From the NCBI GenBank assembly GCA_029237695.1, contig CM055272.1, forward strand, positions 29,770,791-29,834,790: 64,000 nucleotides of DNA, given 5' to 3'. A model generated the notes under the pieces. That model searched no databases, had not been told where the DNA came from, and was given only the letters and a program-made list of their open reading frames with translations. This stretch comes from Conchocele bisecta (taxonomy: Eukaryota; Mollusca; Bivalvia; Lucinida; Thyasiridae). Made by a program: the position numbers and the translations under genes. Numbering within the stretch: position 1 is the stretch's first letter; every line of letters begins with the position of its first letter. This document shows, one piece after another, positions 43,845 through 54,716 of the stretch.

Positions 43845-45895
43845 ACAATTTTTAATTCGAGGAAACGAATTGTTAAATTGAGGGAACAAATTGTAATTTC
43901 ATAGAAATAACAATTCGTTCCCACAAAATAACAATTCGTTCAATCAATTTAACAATTCGTTCCCTCAATTTAACAATTCATTCCCACGAAATAACAATTC
44001 TTTCCCACGAAATAACAATTCTTTCCCTCAATTTAACAATTCGTTCATTCAATTTAACAATTCGTTCCCACAAATTAACAATTCCTTCCCTCCATTTAAC
44101 AATTCGTTCCCACGAAATAACAATTCTTTCTCACGATATAACAATTTGTTCCCTCGAATTAACATTGTTATATCGTGGGAATTTTTAATTCGAGGAAACG
44201 AATTTTTAAATTGAAGGAACGAATTGTCATTTCGTGGGAACGAATTCACTCCCACAAAATAACAATTGGTTCCCACGAAATAACAATTCGTTCCCTCAAT
44301 TTAGCAATTCGTTCCCACAAAATAACCATTCGTTCCCTCAATTTAACAATTCGTTCAAACGAAATAACAATTCGTTCCCACGATATAACAATTTGTTCCC
44401 TCGAATTAACATTGTTATATCGTGGGAACAAATTTTTAATTCGAGGAAACGAATTGTGAAATTGAGGGAACGAATTGTCATTTCGTGTGAGCAAAATAAC
44501 AATTTGTTCCCACGAAACAACAATTCGTTCCCTCAATTTAACAATTCGTTCCCACAAATTAACAATTCGTTCCCACAAAATAACCATTCGCTCCCTCAAT
44601 TTAACAATTCGTTCCCACGAAAAAACAATTCGTTCTCATGAAATAACAATTCTTTCCCCACGATATAACAATTTGTTCCCTCGAATTAACATTGTTATAT
44701 CGTGGGAACAAATTTTTAATTCGAGGAAACGAATTGTTAAATTGAGGGAACGAATTGTCATTTTGTGTGAACAAAATAACAATTTATTCCCACGAAACAA
44801 CAATTCCTTTCCTTAATTTAACAATTCGTTCCCACAAATTAACAATTCGTTCCCACAAATTAACAATTCGTTCCCTCAATTTAACAATTTGTTCCCACGA
44901 AATAACAATTCGTTCCCACGATATAACAATTTGTTCCCACGAAATAACAGTTCGTTCCCTCAATTTAGCAATTCGTTCCCACAAATTAACAATTCGTTCC
45001 CACAAATTAACAATCCGTTCCCACGAAATTACAATTCGTTCCCACGCTATGACAATTTGTTCCCACGATATAACAATTTGTTCCCACGAAATAACAATTC
45101 GTTCCCTCAATTTCACAATTCGTTCCCACAAAATAACAATTCGTTCCATCATTTTAACAATTCGTTCCTACGAAATAACAATTCGTTCCCACGATATAAC
45201 AATTTTTTCCCACAAAATAACAATTCGTTCCCTCAATTTAACAATTCGTTCCCACAAAATAACAATTCGTTCCCTCAATTTAGCAATTCTTCCCCACGAA
45301 ATAACAATTCCTTCCCACGAAATAACAGTTCTTTCCCACAATAACATTGTTATATCGTGGGAACAAATTTTTAATTCGAGGAAACGAATTGTTAAATTGA
45401 GGGAACGAATTGTCATTTCGTGAAAACAAAATACCAATTTGTTCCCACGAAACAACAATTCGTTCCCTCAATTTAACAATTCGTTCCCACAATTTAATAA
45501 TTCGTTCCCACAAATTAACAATTCGTTCCCTCAATTTAACAATTCGTTCCCACGATATAACAATTTGTTCCCTCGAATTAACATTGTTATATTGTGGGAA
45601 TTTTTAATTCGAGGAAACGAATTTTTAAATTGAGGGAACGAATTGTCATTTCGTGGGAACGAATTCGTTCCCACAAAATAACAATAACAAATTCCCACAA
45701 AATAACAATTTGTTCAACGAAAATAACAATTCGTCCCTCAATAACAATTCGTTCCCTCAATTTAACAATTCGTTCCCACAAAATAACAATTCGTTCCCTC
45801 AATTTAACAATTCGTTCCCACAAAATAACAATTCGTTCCCTCAATTTAGCAATTCGTTCCCACGAAATAACAATTCTTTACATCGTAGGAAAGAA
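43845..45895. repeat. AATTCGTTCCC minisatellite array, 2 kb
   Basis: The array holds more than 90 imperfect 15-21-bp units, mainly AATTCGTTCCCTCAATTTAAC, AATTCGTTCCCACGAAATAAC and the ACGATATAAC variant. Inverted blocks (GTTATATCGTGGGAACAAAT, then AATTCGAGGAAACGAATTG) punctuate it at about 44165, 44410, 44690, 45345 and 45585. This gives a series of subarrays that can each fold. The long open frames on both strands (Asn/Ser/Phe- or Arg/Ile-rich) are repeat artefacts. Confidence 0.95.
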
Positions 45896-45900
45896 TTGTA

Positions 45901-46060
45901 CACCGAATGGCGACACTGAGCGAGACTTCGTGAACGGCAAGGGTGTACACAGTATCAACGTCCAGGTAAAAACAAGAGAAATATAACTACATTTGTACGC
46001 CCCCACTTCGAGTTTCCACTTGATATGAGATTTATTAAACCAGTCACGCATAATAACAAT
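45901..46060 (+). pseudogene. Duplicated piece of HARBI1-like exon 2 and its intron
   Basis: CACCGAATGGCGACACTGAG through CAACGTCCAGGTAAAAACAA, and on to ACCAGTCACGCATAATAAC, repeats 43696-43855 with a few substitutions (for example AACGGCAAGG for AACTGTAAGG). The copy lacks the exon's 5' half and is fused to minisatellite on both sides. It records a segmental duplication of exon plus array. Confidence 0.85.
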
Positions 46061-46240
46061 TTTTAATACGAACAAACGAATTGTTAAATTGAGGGAAGGA
46101 ATTGTCATTTATGGGAACGAATTCGTTCCCACAAAATAACAATTCGTTCCCTCAATTTAAAAATTCGTTCCCACAAAATAACAATTCGTTCCCTCAATTT
46201 AACAATTCGTTCCCACAAATTGACAATTCTTTCCCTCAAT
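46061..46240. repeat. AATTCGTTCCC minisatellite, downstream block
   Basis: This continues the array after the duplicated exon piece. It ends where a SINE begins. Confidence 0.88.
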
Positions 46241-46712
46241 TTAGCCCCGTGCAGGCACCGGGGCGGGGTCAACTGATCCTGAGAATAGTGCTGCAGTAGC
46301 CATTGCTTGTCGTAAAAGGCGACTAAACTGGCTTACTAACGATTGGGTTCATACTTTCCGGAACCCACTATACCGGATTTGGCCCTCATGTACATTTTTG
46401 GCTTTCTTGTATGTGAGAGTTGAGTCAGGCTATGCCCCATATATAAAAGTAAGATTAGCGCTAATCCTATTACTTTTAGGGGATGGGATAAATGATGCTG
46501 GTGTGGCGAGGGCCTGGCACCAGATCAGGTTGTTCTAATTTCAGGACTGAATATATATTTTGATTGTAAATATTGAGTTCTGAAGTTGGGATTTACCCCC
46601 CTCGGACAGGTGGATACGGGACACGACCCCGTTGACCCGTCTGCGTGTAGACTCCCTGAGGCTTGTACCTCTATGTCAGAAAAGCGGACGTTAAACCCTA
46701 TTCACTCACTCA
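46241..46712 (+). mobile_element. SINE with conserved core and TCAC tail
   Basis: GCTTGTCGTAAAAGGCGACTAA is a core motif common in mollusc SINEs. It is followed by CCTGGCACCAGATCAGGTTG, and the 3' end reads GACGTTAAACCC, then TCACTCACTCAC. I recognise the class from the core and tail; the family name is not certain. It interrupts the minisatellite. A relative without the 5' part lies at 61363-61686. Confidence 0.75.
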
Positions 46713-47092
46713 CTCCCTCAATTTAAAAATTCGTTCCCACGAAATAGCAATTCGTTCCCACGAAATAACAATTCTTTACCACGATATAACAATTCTTTAC
46801 CACGATATAACAATTATTTACCACGATATAACAACCACGATATAACAATTATTTACCACGATATAACAATTCTTTACCACGATATAACAATTATTTACCA
46901 CGACACGATATAACAATTATTTACCACGATATAATAATTATTTACCACGATATAACAATTCGTTACCACGATATAACAATTATTTACCACGATATAACAA
47001 TTCTTTACCACGATATAACAATTATTTACCACGATATAACAATTCTTTACCACGATATAACAATTCTTTACCACGATATAACAATTTGTGTC
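46713..47092. repeat. 21-bp minisatellite (TTTACCACGATATAACAAT)
   Basis: About 17 units, mostly ATTTACCACGATATAACAATT, are nearly identical and in one orientation. Compared with 43845-45895 it is far more homogeneous, so it expanded recently. It ends in GTGTCCATGTCTCCGTA, resembling the terminus of the TACGGAGCCC element family. Confidence 0.93.
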
Positions 47093-47378
47093 CATGTCTC
47101 CGTACTAATCCCAGTTATGTGGATCGTTCACAAATTATTACCAAATTAATGTTCAATGTCATAACCATACAGCCATGGCGACGCCAACATGTATGTCGCA
47201 CATTGCTGACGTCATCAAAATTAAGTCGGACCATTACCACATTTCATCAATAGCTTTCTCACATTGATCCCATCGTCTTTTAACATTGTCATACAACAAA
47301 AAAAAGATCATATTAATTATCATTGAGGCAGTGTGTGACCACCATTATTACATCACAAATGCAGTAATCCGCTGACCA
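47093..47378. other. Spacer with no recognised gene
   Basis: Nothing supportable, apart from AGTCGGACCATTACC and CATTTCATCAATAGCTTTCT, words also present at the edge of the 48230 array. Confidence 0.4.
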
Positions 47379-47675
47379 GTAGCCTATTTCATCAACATTG
47401 CAAAGCATACTTTAGTAGCAAAGTATACTTTGAGGGAGAAATTTTCAATTTTATGATAAATTGATTAATTTTTATTATACTGAATTTATTACATTATCAC
47501 AGCCAATTTGGCTGTGATAATGTAATAAATTCAGTATAATAATTCTGCATACTTTTAATATATGCATTTGTTAGTTCTATATGAAATAATGCATTTCAGG
47601 AAAAATAAATGATTACTCCCTCAAAGTATACTTTGCTAGTAAAGTATACATTGCAATGTTGATGAAATAGGCTAC
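47379..47675. mobile_element. Foldback MITE B2
   Basis: It runs from GTAGCCTATTTCATCAACAT to GATGAAATAGGCTAC with the central TTATCACAGCCAATTTGGC palindrome. Its right end abuts MITE A3 without a spacer. Confidence 0.88.
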
Positions 47676-47921
47676 AGGGGGCCGTTTCACTAAACTTCCT
47701 ACGACTAAAATGTTCGTAAGTGCAAAATTATGATAGTCTGTAAGTTTCACATTAACAATGTTTTCTTGTAAACCATCATTGGATTTACATTTATTGATCA
47801 TAGGCTGCATATGCAGCCTATGCTCAATACATGTATATCCATACATTTAAATTTCCAGACGATCCTTAATTTGCACTTATGAACATTTTACTCGTACGAA
47901 GTTTAGTGAAACGGGCCCCTG
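47675..47921. mobile_element. Foldback MITE A3, abutting a HARBI1-like exon
   Basis: It runs from CAGGGGGCCGTTTCACTAAA to TTTAGTGAAACGGGCCCCTG. Its right end touches exon 3 of the HARBI1-like gene, whose 5' half is missing. Confidence 0.88.
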
Positions 47922-47981
47922 GATCCGTCCACGATGCCCGCATCTTTCGCGAATCCAACATCGGTATGCAGTTTGCTCAAG
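47918..47981 (+). pseudogene. HARBI1-like transposase, exon 3 (5' truncated)
   Basis: PGSVHDARIFRESNIGMQFAQ is the conserved WPGSxHDxRIxRxS segment of HARBI1 proteins. The donor is CAAG|GTAAGA at 47982, ending in phase 1. The sequence that normally precedes it is replaced by MITE A3. Confidence 0.82.
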
Positions 47982-48224
47982 GTAAGATTTCACAAATAAA
48001 AAGTGTTCACATACTATTGTAATTCATAGTAAATTAATAATGGAAATCAAATTACCTTTTGGGTCACATTGACCTTCACCTTTGTGTGACGTAAATTTTG
48101 GACGTAGCCAAATTTCCCCAGTCTCTTTATCCGTTAGTCAGTCAGATCATTACCAACTTTCATCAATAGCTTTCTCACCTTCACCTTGGTGACCTTAACC
48201 GTTGTTGGACATAAATGTTGGTGT

Positions 48225-49045
48225 CAATTTTGTTATTCATATCACTACCATATTTCACAAATGCATGCAGCTTCCTCCATTGATCACCATTATTCATAAT
48301 ACCATATTTCAAAGCATGCAGCTTCCTCACATTGATCTAATCCATTATTTCATATCATACCATATTTCATGCAGAGCTTCCTCTCTTGTATCTATCATTA
48401 GTTCATATCACTACCATATTTCAAACATACATAGCTTCCTCACATTGATCTATCCATTATTCATATTCACTACCATCATACATATTTCACAAATGCTATG
48501 AAGCTTCCTCACATTGATAATCTCATCCATTATTCTTTCAAACACTACCATATTTACGCAAATACATGAGTTAAGCTTCCTCACATTGATATCTATCCAT
48601 TATTCATATCACTACCATATTTCACAAATGCATGAAGCTTCCTCACATTGATATCTATCCATTATTCATATCACTACCATATTTCACAAATACCGATGAA
48701 GCTTCCTCACATTGATACTATCCATATCATATCACTTAACCAAGATTCACAAATGCATGAAGCTTCCTCACATTGAATCCTATCCATTCCTTTCATTGAC
48801 CACACATATATTTTCACAATTGCATGAAGCTTCCTCACATTGATATCTATCCATTATTCATATCACTACCATATTTCACAAATACATGAAGCTTCCTCAC
48901 ATTGATATCTATCCATTCTTCATATCACTACCATATTTCACAAATGCATGAAGCTTCCTCACATTGATATCTATCCATTCTTCATATCACTACCATATTT
49001 CACAAATGCATGAAGCTTCCTCACATTGATATCTATCCATCCAGT
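48225..49045 (+). repeat. 62-bp tandem array (GAAGCTTCCTCACATTGAT)
   Basis: About 13 units contain GCATGAAGCTTCCTCACATT, GATATCTATCCATTATTCAT and ATCACTACCATATTTCACAA. The last copies are nearly identical and the first ones diverged. The array is flanked by imperfect inverted sequences (GATCATTACCAACTTTCATC at 48144; inverse near 49200) that contain GACCTTGAC / CAAGGTCA words, so it may sit inside a larger TIR element (about 48060-49225). Confidence 0.9.
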
Positions 49046-49397
49046 GTCATGCATGTGACCTTGACTTTTGTGTCATTCATTTTTTATGTCCAAATGTTGC
49101 CAAAATTGTTGATATGAAGGTCACGGTCACCAAGGTCACACATATGACACTGAGTGGATAGACATTAAAGTGAAGAAGGAAGCTGTTGGTGAAGTTTGGC
49201 AATGATCCGACTAACAGATCACAAGATTATGCCAGCAAACAATACAAAAGACGACATATCCGAGCATTTCTCCAATAAATGTGTCTGTGTGAACTTTTCA
49301 ATCTGATGCACAGCCTATGATAGTGTACATGTTACCCATAGGTAAAGCCATATTTACTCGCATGGTAGGTGAGTAGACACCAGGGACAATACACCCA

Positions 49398-49560
49398 AGG
49401 CCCGGTTGCTCAAAGCTTCAGTTAGCTTAACAGACTGTTAAATCCTTAGCATTGCTAAGGATTTAACAGTCTGTTAAGCTAACTGAAGCTTTGAGCAACC
49501 GGGCCTGCTAAGGATTTAACAGTCTGTTAAGCTAACTGAAGCTTTGAGCAACCGGGCCCT
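49398..49560. repeat. Perfect palindrome plus one duplicated arm
   Basis: The arms 49398-49451 and 49453-49506 (AGGCCCGGTTGCTCAAAGCT ... AGCTTTGAGCAACCGGGCCT) form a near-perfect hairpin. The right arm is repeated once more at 49507-49560. This gives a palindrome-plus-copy structure consistent with replication slippage on a hairpin. Confidence 0.93.
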
Positions 49561-49939
49561 GCTAACTGCTTACATGTCACTGGATTTTATAGCTAATAAC
49601 AGAGTACAGTATTGGGTATATGTGTGTGGTTTGCCAGGTATGATACAGTAACGAGGCAGTATTCACATATATGTTACACATATATTCTATCACATTTACG
49701 AAGCAATTTTCTTTAAATCAAACGATGATGAGGTATAGAACAGGTCCTTATGTCAAATGGTAATACAAAAAAAGTTGCCAGAGTTAGACAGCGAGATTTC
49801 CATCAGCGGAAACTAAAGAGTTGAACCGGTCATCACAGCATCTGAAAAGTAAATTATACATAACTGCTCACTCATTTGTTTAGCGTAAGGACCTAATCAC
49901 TAATGCATCATTTCAACATACAGTATATATATATTGAAG

Positions 49940-50129
49940 ATCCACCCAATGGATTCCTCCTGGGTGACTCCGGTTATCCGTGCAAGCGTTATTTGATGAC
50001 ACCTGTTTGCGGAATGACATAAGGTATCATGATGTAGTAATTGATACTAATAATGACTTGCCTGCATTACATGTCGACGGGAATGACGGAAATGCATTCC
50101 GTGAGTATATTGCTCGGATCCATTTTTGA
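49940..50129 (+). pseudogene. HARBI1-like transposase, last exon with internal deletion
   Basis: The acceptor ATATTGAAG at 49931-49939 joins in the correct phase to exon 3. The first part, PPNGFLLGDSGYPCKRYLMT, carries the second catalytic Asp. At about 50010 it jumps to the protein's extreme C-terminus in another frame (NDIRYHDVV ... NAFREYIARIHF, stop TGA 50127-50129). The intervening region with the catalytic Glu is missing. The gene cannot encode an active transposase. Confidence 0.78.
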
Positions 50130-50390
50130 GATACAATTCATTGACATAAATTAACTATTACACCGCTATCTTAATTCTTTGTCGTTTGCGGTTTATTTTC
50201 TATTTTCCATTTTTATCATCAAAAACATGCTTTGACAGCACTTTATAATAATTTACAACATGCTTTGAAAGCCCTTTAGAATAATTTCCATTGGAAATGA
50301 TTCTGAAGTGCTGTCAAGCCATGTTTTTATTGAGAAATAAGGCAAGATATACAAGCAACAGCAGACGACAATTGTTGTGTGTAGCGGTCT

Positions 50391-51484
50391 AGGGGTTAAC
50401 TATAGTCTGTTTCACGAAACCTGCCCAAATTTTACGGCTATATAAACAATGCAAAAACAATATTTTTTTCGTTAATATTAAATTGAAGAAAAATTTAAGA
50501 ATGAGCCTTCTTTTTATTTCGTGAGATTTGGTCAAATATTGGTTTTATTACGAAAAATCTATTTCTCTATGGGAATTTAACATGGGGAAAAAGAGGTAGA
50601 GGACTTGTGGGAGGAGTCAAAAAACATTTTTTTTGGAAATTGACTCCGAAACCTAGCTAGATAGCTTGGATATGATCTAACTAAGAAAACAAAAGTTAAA
50701 TTTTAAAAATCGGTCAAGTATTTCTAAAATTCTAAAAAATGTCCCATATTAAATCCACAGGCAATGTTGAATATCCCCCACCCACTTGAATTCATGTAGT
50801 ATAACAGAAGGCCAGACACTAAAGCCTGAATTGAGATTTCATTTCAGTGTCCCACTCACTTCCGGTTGAGCTAAAATTTGCAACGGACGATTTGATTGGT
50901 TGAAATTTTTTATCAACCAATCAAATCGTTTGTTACACACGCTTTGCTATAAACCGGAAGTAGCCTGGACAGGCAAAATAAATCTGCAGTAAAACAAATT
51001 AAAAGCATTAGTTTGTATGTTTTAACACATATGGGTTGTAATTGAAGGTGCCATTCTGTTTATTATAAGTTTACTCCAAATAGATATGCCAGAAATTGCA
51101 CCAATATTGATTAATATTAGACATAATACAGATTAGTATTTCATCACACTTGTTAGTGTCTCCCCTTGACTCTATCTATACAGATTGAATACAATGGAAT
51201 TATTTTAGTAGCCCTGTGGTTAAATCCCCATAGACATCTTCACTTGAAGATGTCTATGGGGATTTAACATGGGGAAATTTTGTTTTCGCAATAAAATCAA
51301 TATTTGACCAAAATTTCACGAAATGAAAAGAAGGCACATTCTTAAATTTTCCTTTAATTTAATATTATCGAAAATAATATTGTTTTTGAATTGTGTATAT
51401 AGCCGTAAAATTTGGGCAACTTTCGTGAAACAGACTATAAACATACATATGATATGTATGTTTAGTTAACCCCAAGACCGCTAC
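50391..51484. mobile_element. 1.1-kb foldback element (GTAGCGGTCTAGGGGTTAAC ends)
   Basis: GTAGCGGTCTAGGGGTTAAC and ATAGTCTGTTTCACGAAA at the left are inverted as TTTCGTGAAACAGACTATA and GGTTAACCCCAAGACCGCTAC at the right. A second palindrome is at 50868-50970 (CTTCCGGTT ... TTGATTGGTTGAAATTTTTT). No ORF is seen. A fragment is at 20590. Confidence 0.87.
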
Positions 51485-51597
51485 AATGATATGTATCCAA
51501 CGTTAAAGGTACATGCCCACTCAGTAGGCACAACATGTTCTTTATGGGAATTAAATAAATGTATAATAATAAAGTGCCCGCTATAAATATATAATCA

Positions 51598-51737
51598 TTT
51601 AGTAATATGTATTGTACTGATAGTGATGCGTGTTTAGTAATATGTATTGTACTGATAGTGATGCGTGTTTAGTAATATGTATTGTACTGATAGTGATGCG
51701 TGTTTAGTAATATGTATTGTACTGATAGTGATGCGTG
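51598..51737 (+). repeat. 35-bp tandem repeat, four copies
   Basis: AGTAATATGTATTGTACTGA followed by TAGTGATGCGTGTTT is repeated four times with no mismatch that I can see. Confidence 0.96.
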
Positions 51738-51746
51738 GTGGTATCA

Positions 51747-52273
51747 TACGGAGCCCTATAAGGGACATGAGAAAAGAAAAAAATGTTCTGACACATTTTA
51801 TTCTGTCGTTCTAACGAATTATAGAACGCATTCCAATTCGTTCTAACGCATTCCAATTCGTTCTAACGATTTAAATTATTTTGTTCTAAAGAATTCCAAT
51901 TCGTTCTAACGCATTCCATTTCGTCCTAACGCATTCAATTATTGCGTTCCAGCGCATTCAAATTCGTTCTAACGGTTTTAATTATTTCGTAATTATTTAA
52001 TTATTTTGAAATCGTTAGAACGAATTGGAATGAAATAATTGAAATCGTTAGAACGAATTCGAATGCGTTAGAACAAAATAATTGAAATCTTTAGAAAGAA
52101 TTCGAATTCGTTAGAACAAAATAATTGAAATCGTTCTAATATGTAGAACAAAATAATAAAATTTGTCAGAACATTTTTTCTTCGATTCGGCTCATATTTA
52201 AGGGTGGGAATTGGCTCTAACACCTTCCATACCTTGGGTTTTCCTCTTGTCGTGTCCCTTATAAGGCTTCGTA
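51747..52273. mobile_element. TIR element with inverted minisatellite, copy I3, with TSD
   Basis: The ends TACGGAGCCCTATAAGGGAC and GTCCCTTATAAGGCTTCGTA are flanked by GTATCA on both sides (51741-51746 and 52274-52279). The body is TTCTAACGCATTCCAATTCG units, which invert near 52000. It shares terminus and architecture, but not unit sequence, with I1. The right part contains the conserved AATTGGCTC...ACCTTCCATACC tail motif. Confidence 0.88.
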
Positions 52274-52462
52274 GTATCAGGCTAGTTTCATATGCAAATG
52301 AGGCATGCTATTTTTTAATTATTTATACTAATTAAATGCGTCAGTTTGTGGTTTAGCGGCCTATCAGCAGCTAAGGTCATTTAAAGCCGGAATCATAATT
52401 ATAGTTACATGCCTTAGTCATGTTAGTCATCAATATTGTGCTGCTTTTTCAGTATGTGCGTC

Positions 52463-52728
52463 TTAACCCTTTCAACCCTAAGGAACTGGAATGGACTGTG
52501 ATATGCTAATGTTCCGACCAATCCAATGGTCACAAAATGATTTTCAGATTCGTCTATTTATGAAAAGGGGGTGTTTTTGTTCTAAGAAATATTAAAATGA
52601 CCTGTAGATCCAGATGAGCCAGATCGTAACATGCCATATCCTCATGATATGTACAATTTGTAGCAATTTTCTAATTTCTGAAAACAATGACCCATTTTGA
52701 TAAATGGAATGATGTGAAAAATAACATG
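52463..52728. mobile_element. piggyBac-type MITE E5, right end lost
   Basis: TTAACCCTTTCAACCCTAAG, then GAACTGGAATGGACTGTGAT and the GTAGATCCAGATGAGCC core are present. The GGGTTAA terminus is not. Confidence 0.75.
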
Positions 52729-52766
52729 TGAGTTTGATGCTGTTGTTTTCCACATGCCTGTTTCAG

Positions 52767-52870
52767 GTGATGATGGTACTATTGTGCTGCATGTTCAGGC
52801 CTCGCAGGGTCCGATGACGCCAACACTAGCTGTAGTGCTAAAGTGCATGCAGCTGTCTCAACAATCTGAG
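52767..52870 (+). CDS. Possible orphan internal exon, function unknown
   Basis: A strong pyrimidine-rich acceptor (TGTTGTTTTCCACATGCCTG then TTTCAG) is followed by 104 open nt. They encode DDGTIVLHVQASQGPMTPTL and then AVVLKCMQLSQQSE. The segment ends at GAG|GCAAGT, the consensus of GC-AG introns. Base composition is less AT-rich than the surroundings. I recognise no domain and see no partner exons. It could be a chance combination of splice-like sites. Confidence 0.3.
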
Positions 52871-52952
52871 GCAAGTGCATATACTATCATTGCACGACCA
52901 CCTATCATTTGTTATAGGAATAAATTAAATGATTTTTAGAAGTAATCGGGAT

Positions 52953-53312
52953 AATAATTCCAGCACAAAAATATTTACACAATTCCCTAACATTTGATTG
53001 GCCCGTAGCAAGTCTCTGTCCAAAATTTATATCCCAGTAAACTCCCATACCGAACTACTTTCCGTAACCGTGCGTCGCAGTTAAAATAATTCTTAAGAAA
53101 ACGGAAAATAAACACATTTTCTTGATGAATTTCTTTCAAATGCTGGAATTATAAGGAATGAATGGCCTTTTTGTTGAATTTATCGGGGATATAATCTTGG
53201 AAAAGTCGCGGGAATACTGGACGAAGGCCGGAAGGCCTCGTCCAGTATTCCCGCGACTTTTCCAAGTTTATATCCCGATAAATTCCACAAAAAGGCCATT
53301 CATTCCTATAAT
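52953..53312 (+). mobile_element. Composite MITE C4
   Basis: It has ATAATTCCAGCACAAAAATA, TCAAATGCTGGAATTATAAG, AGGAATGAATGGCC and a terminal CCATTCATTCCTATAAT. The centre of the palindrome is GAAGGCCGGAAGGCCTCG, a rearranged version of the C1 centre. Confidence 0.88.
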
Positions 53313-53904
53313 GATACAGTTATAGTGTTGATGGATTTAAACCTGAACTGCCACATACCAAGTTGTAATATGGGGAAAAGTATTTTTGCCCATTAGATGC
53401 GTCATTTTCTCAGGCAAAATAAACATGTACATGTATTTAACATTAACATGTTAATTGAGACACTATTTCACTTTTTATGTCAAAAGTTTACTTAAAAGGT
53501 TGATAATTCTTTTGATGTGCAATGATCATAATTATTCCCTAGCCGATAGGCAAGAGGTGATATAGCGTTAGTCCATGTACGTACGTGCGTGTGCATAAGT
53601 TAGTAACACCTTTCATTTTTCAATGAACCGCTTCACCGATTGTGATAATATTTGATAATATTTGGCCTTAATATGTGTCTAGGAATGGTGCATTGTTTTG
53701 CATAACGGGTACAACCAAAGTCCTATCACCAAGGTCAATGTCACTGTGGACATATGAATATCTATTTTTTTTTATTATTTATAATTGTAAATATTTAAAG
53801 ATAATTAATGATTGCCAGAAAAGATTATATATGTATAGTGGGTACTCATACTTTGTTAAACTCGTGGAATAGTTAACAGTACACAATTACATGTATACAC
53901 TTCG
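53313..53904. other. AT-rich spacer
   Basis: No supportable gene. Near 53725-53740 there is an ACCAAGGTCAATGTCA stretch like the CAAGGTCA words in the satellites. Confidence 0.4.
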
Positions 53905-54042
53905 GTGCACAATTCCTTCCCACGATATAACAATGTTAATTCGAGGGAACACATTATATCGTGGGAACGAATTGTTATTTCGTGGGAACGAATTGTTAAT
54001 TTGTGGGAACGAATTGTTAAATTGAAGGAACGAATTGATAAT
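53905..54042. repeat. Short AATTCGTTCCC minisatellite block
   Basis: AATTCCTTCCCACGATATAAC, then inverted GTGGGAACGAATTGTTA units. It is a remnant of the I family abutting MITE D6. Confidence 0.85.
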
Positions 54043-54424
54043 CAGCGCTCCAGATAAGGAATTAGTAATTGAGTATTGTCACTCCATCATTTCTGAAGCA
54101 ATTGGGTATTTTAAAATTTTAATTGTGTAAAATAAAATCACGGTACTGTTAACACATCAACAGACAGCAATTATTGAATAGTTTGCTTCGAAATGAAAAC
54201 ATGTCTTGGCATTTCATTAGAATTGTCTCCTTGGAGACAAAATACCAGGATGTTTTTTCATGGAAAATAAGAAAATATGCTATATTCAATTTGTGGTCTG
54301 TTTATTATTTTCTGCAGCATGATAAAGGAACCACAAACTTTTTATTGCTTTTTGATACTCGCTACTTCCGATTTCAATTGGGTTTTTGGCAATTTTAATT
54401 GCAAATGCGCAGCTTATCTGGAAC
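54043..54424 (+). mobile_element. MITE D6
   Basis: GCGCTCCAGATAAGGAATTA at the left and GCGCAGCTTATCTGGAACC at the right. The central palindrome is partly deleted on its right arm (TTGTCTCCTTGGAGACAAAA). Confidence 0.85.
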
Positions 54425-54716
54425 CATGGATAATGTTTGTCAGTTGTAAAATAACGTTTTCCCGTTTTTCAGACATTGCGGAATAAGTCGCAGGTTTTAT
54501 TGTTTTGTTTATTAAAATCTCAACAATGTGCATGAATAATACATGTAATACTACATTTACAGGTGCATTAAAATGTCCATTGCCAATCCGTATAAGAATT
54601 ATAAGTGACTAATTACATGGTCGAAATGTATGCTATTAAAGTGAGACCTCATATTGTGTCTTCACTACCGCTGTTGCGTATTGTCTCTATACTCTTCACG
54701 CTTTTCACATACGTAC

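Noticed and set aside
44234..45423. Long Asn/Ser/Phe-rich and Arg/Ile-rich frames up to 222 aa
   Set aside because: They are produced by the AATTCGTTCCC minisatellite in several frames and both strands.
46713..49045. Regularly spaced direct repeats resembling a CRISPR array
   Set aside because: The units are contiguous (21 bp and 62 bp) without unique spacers, and the DNA is eukaryotic.
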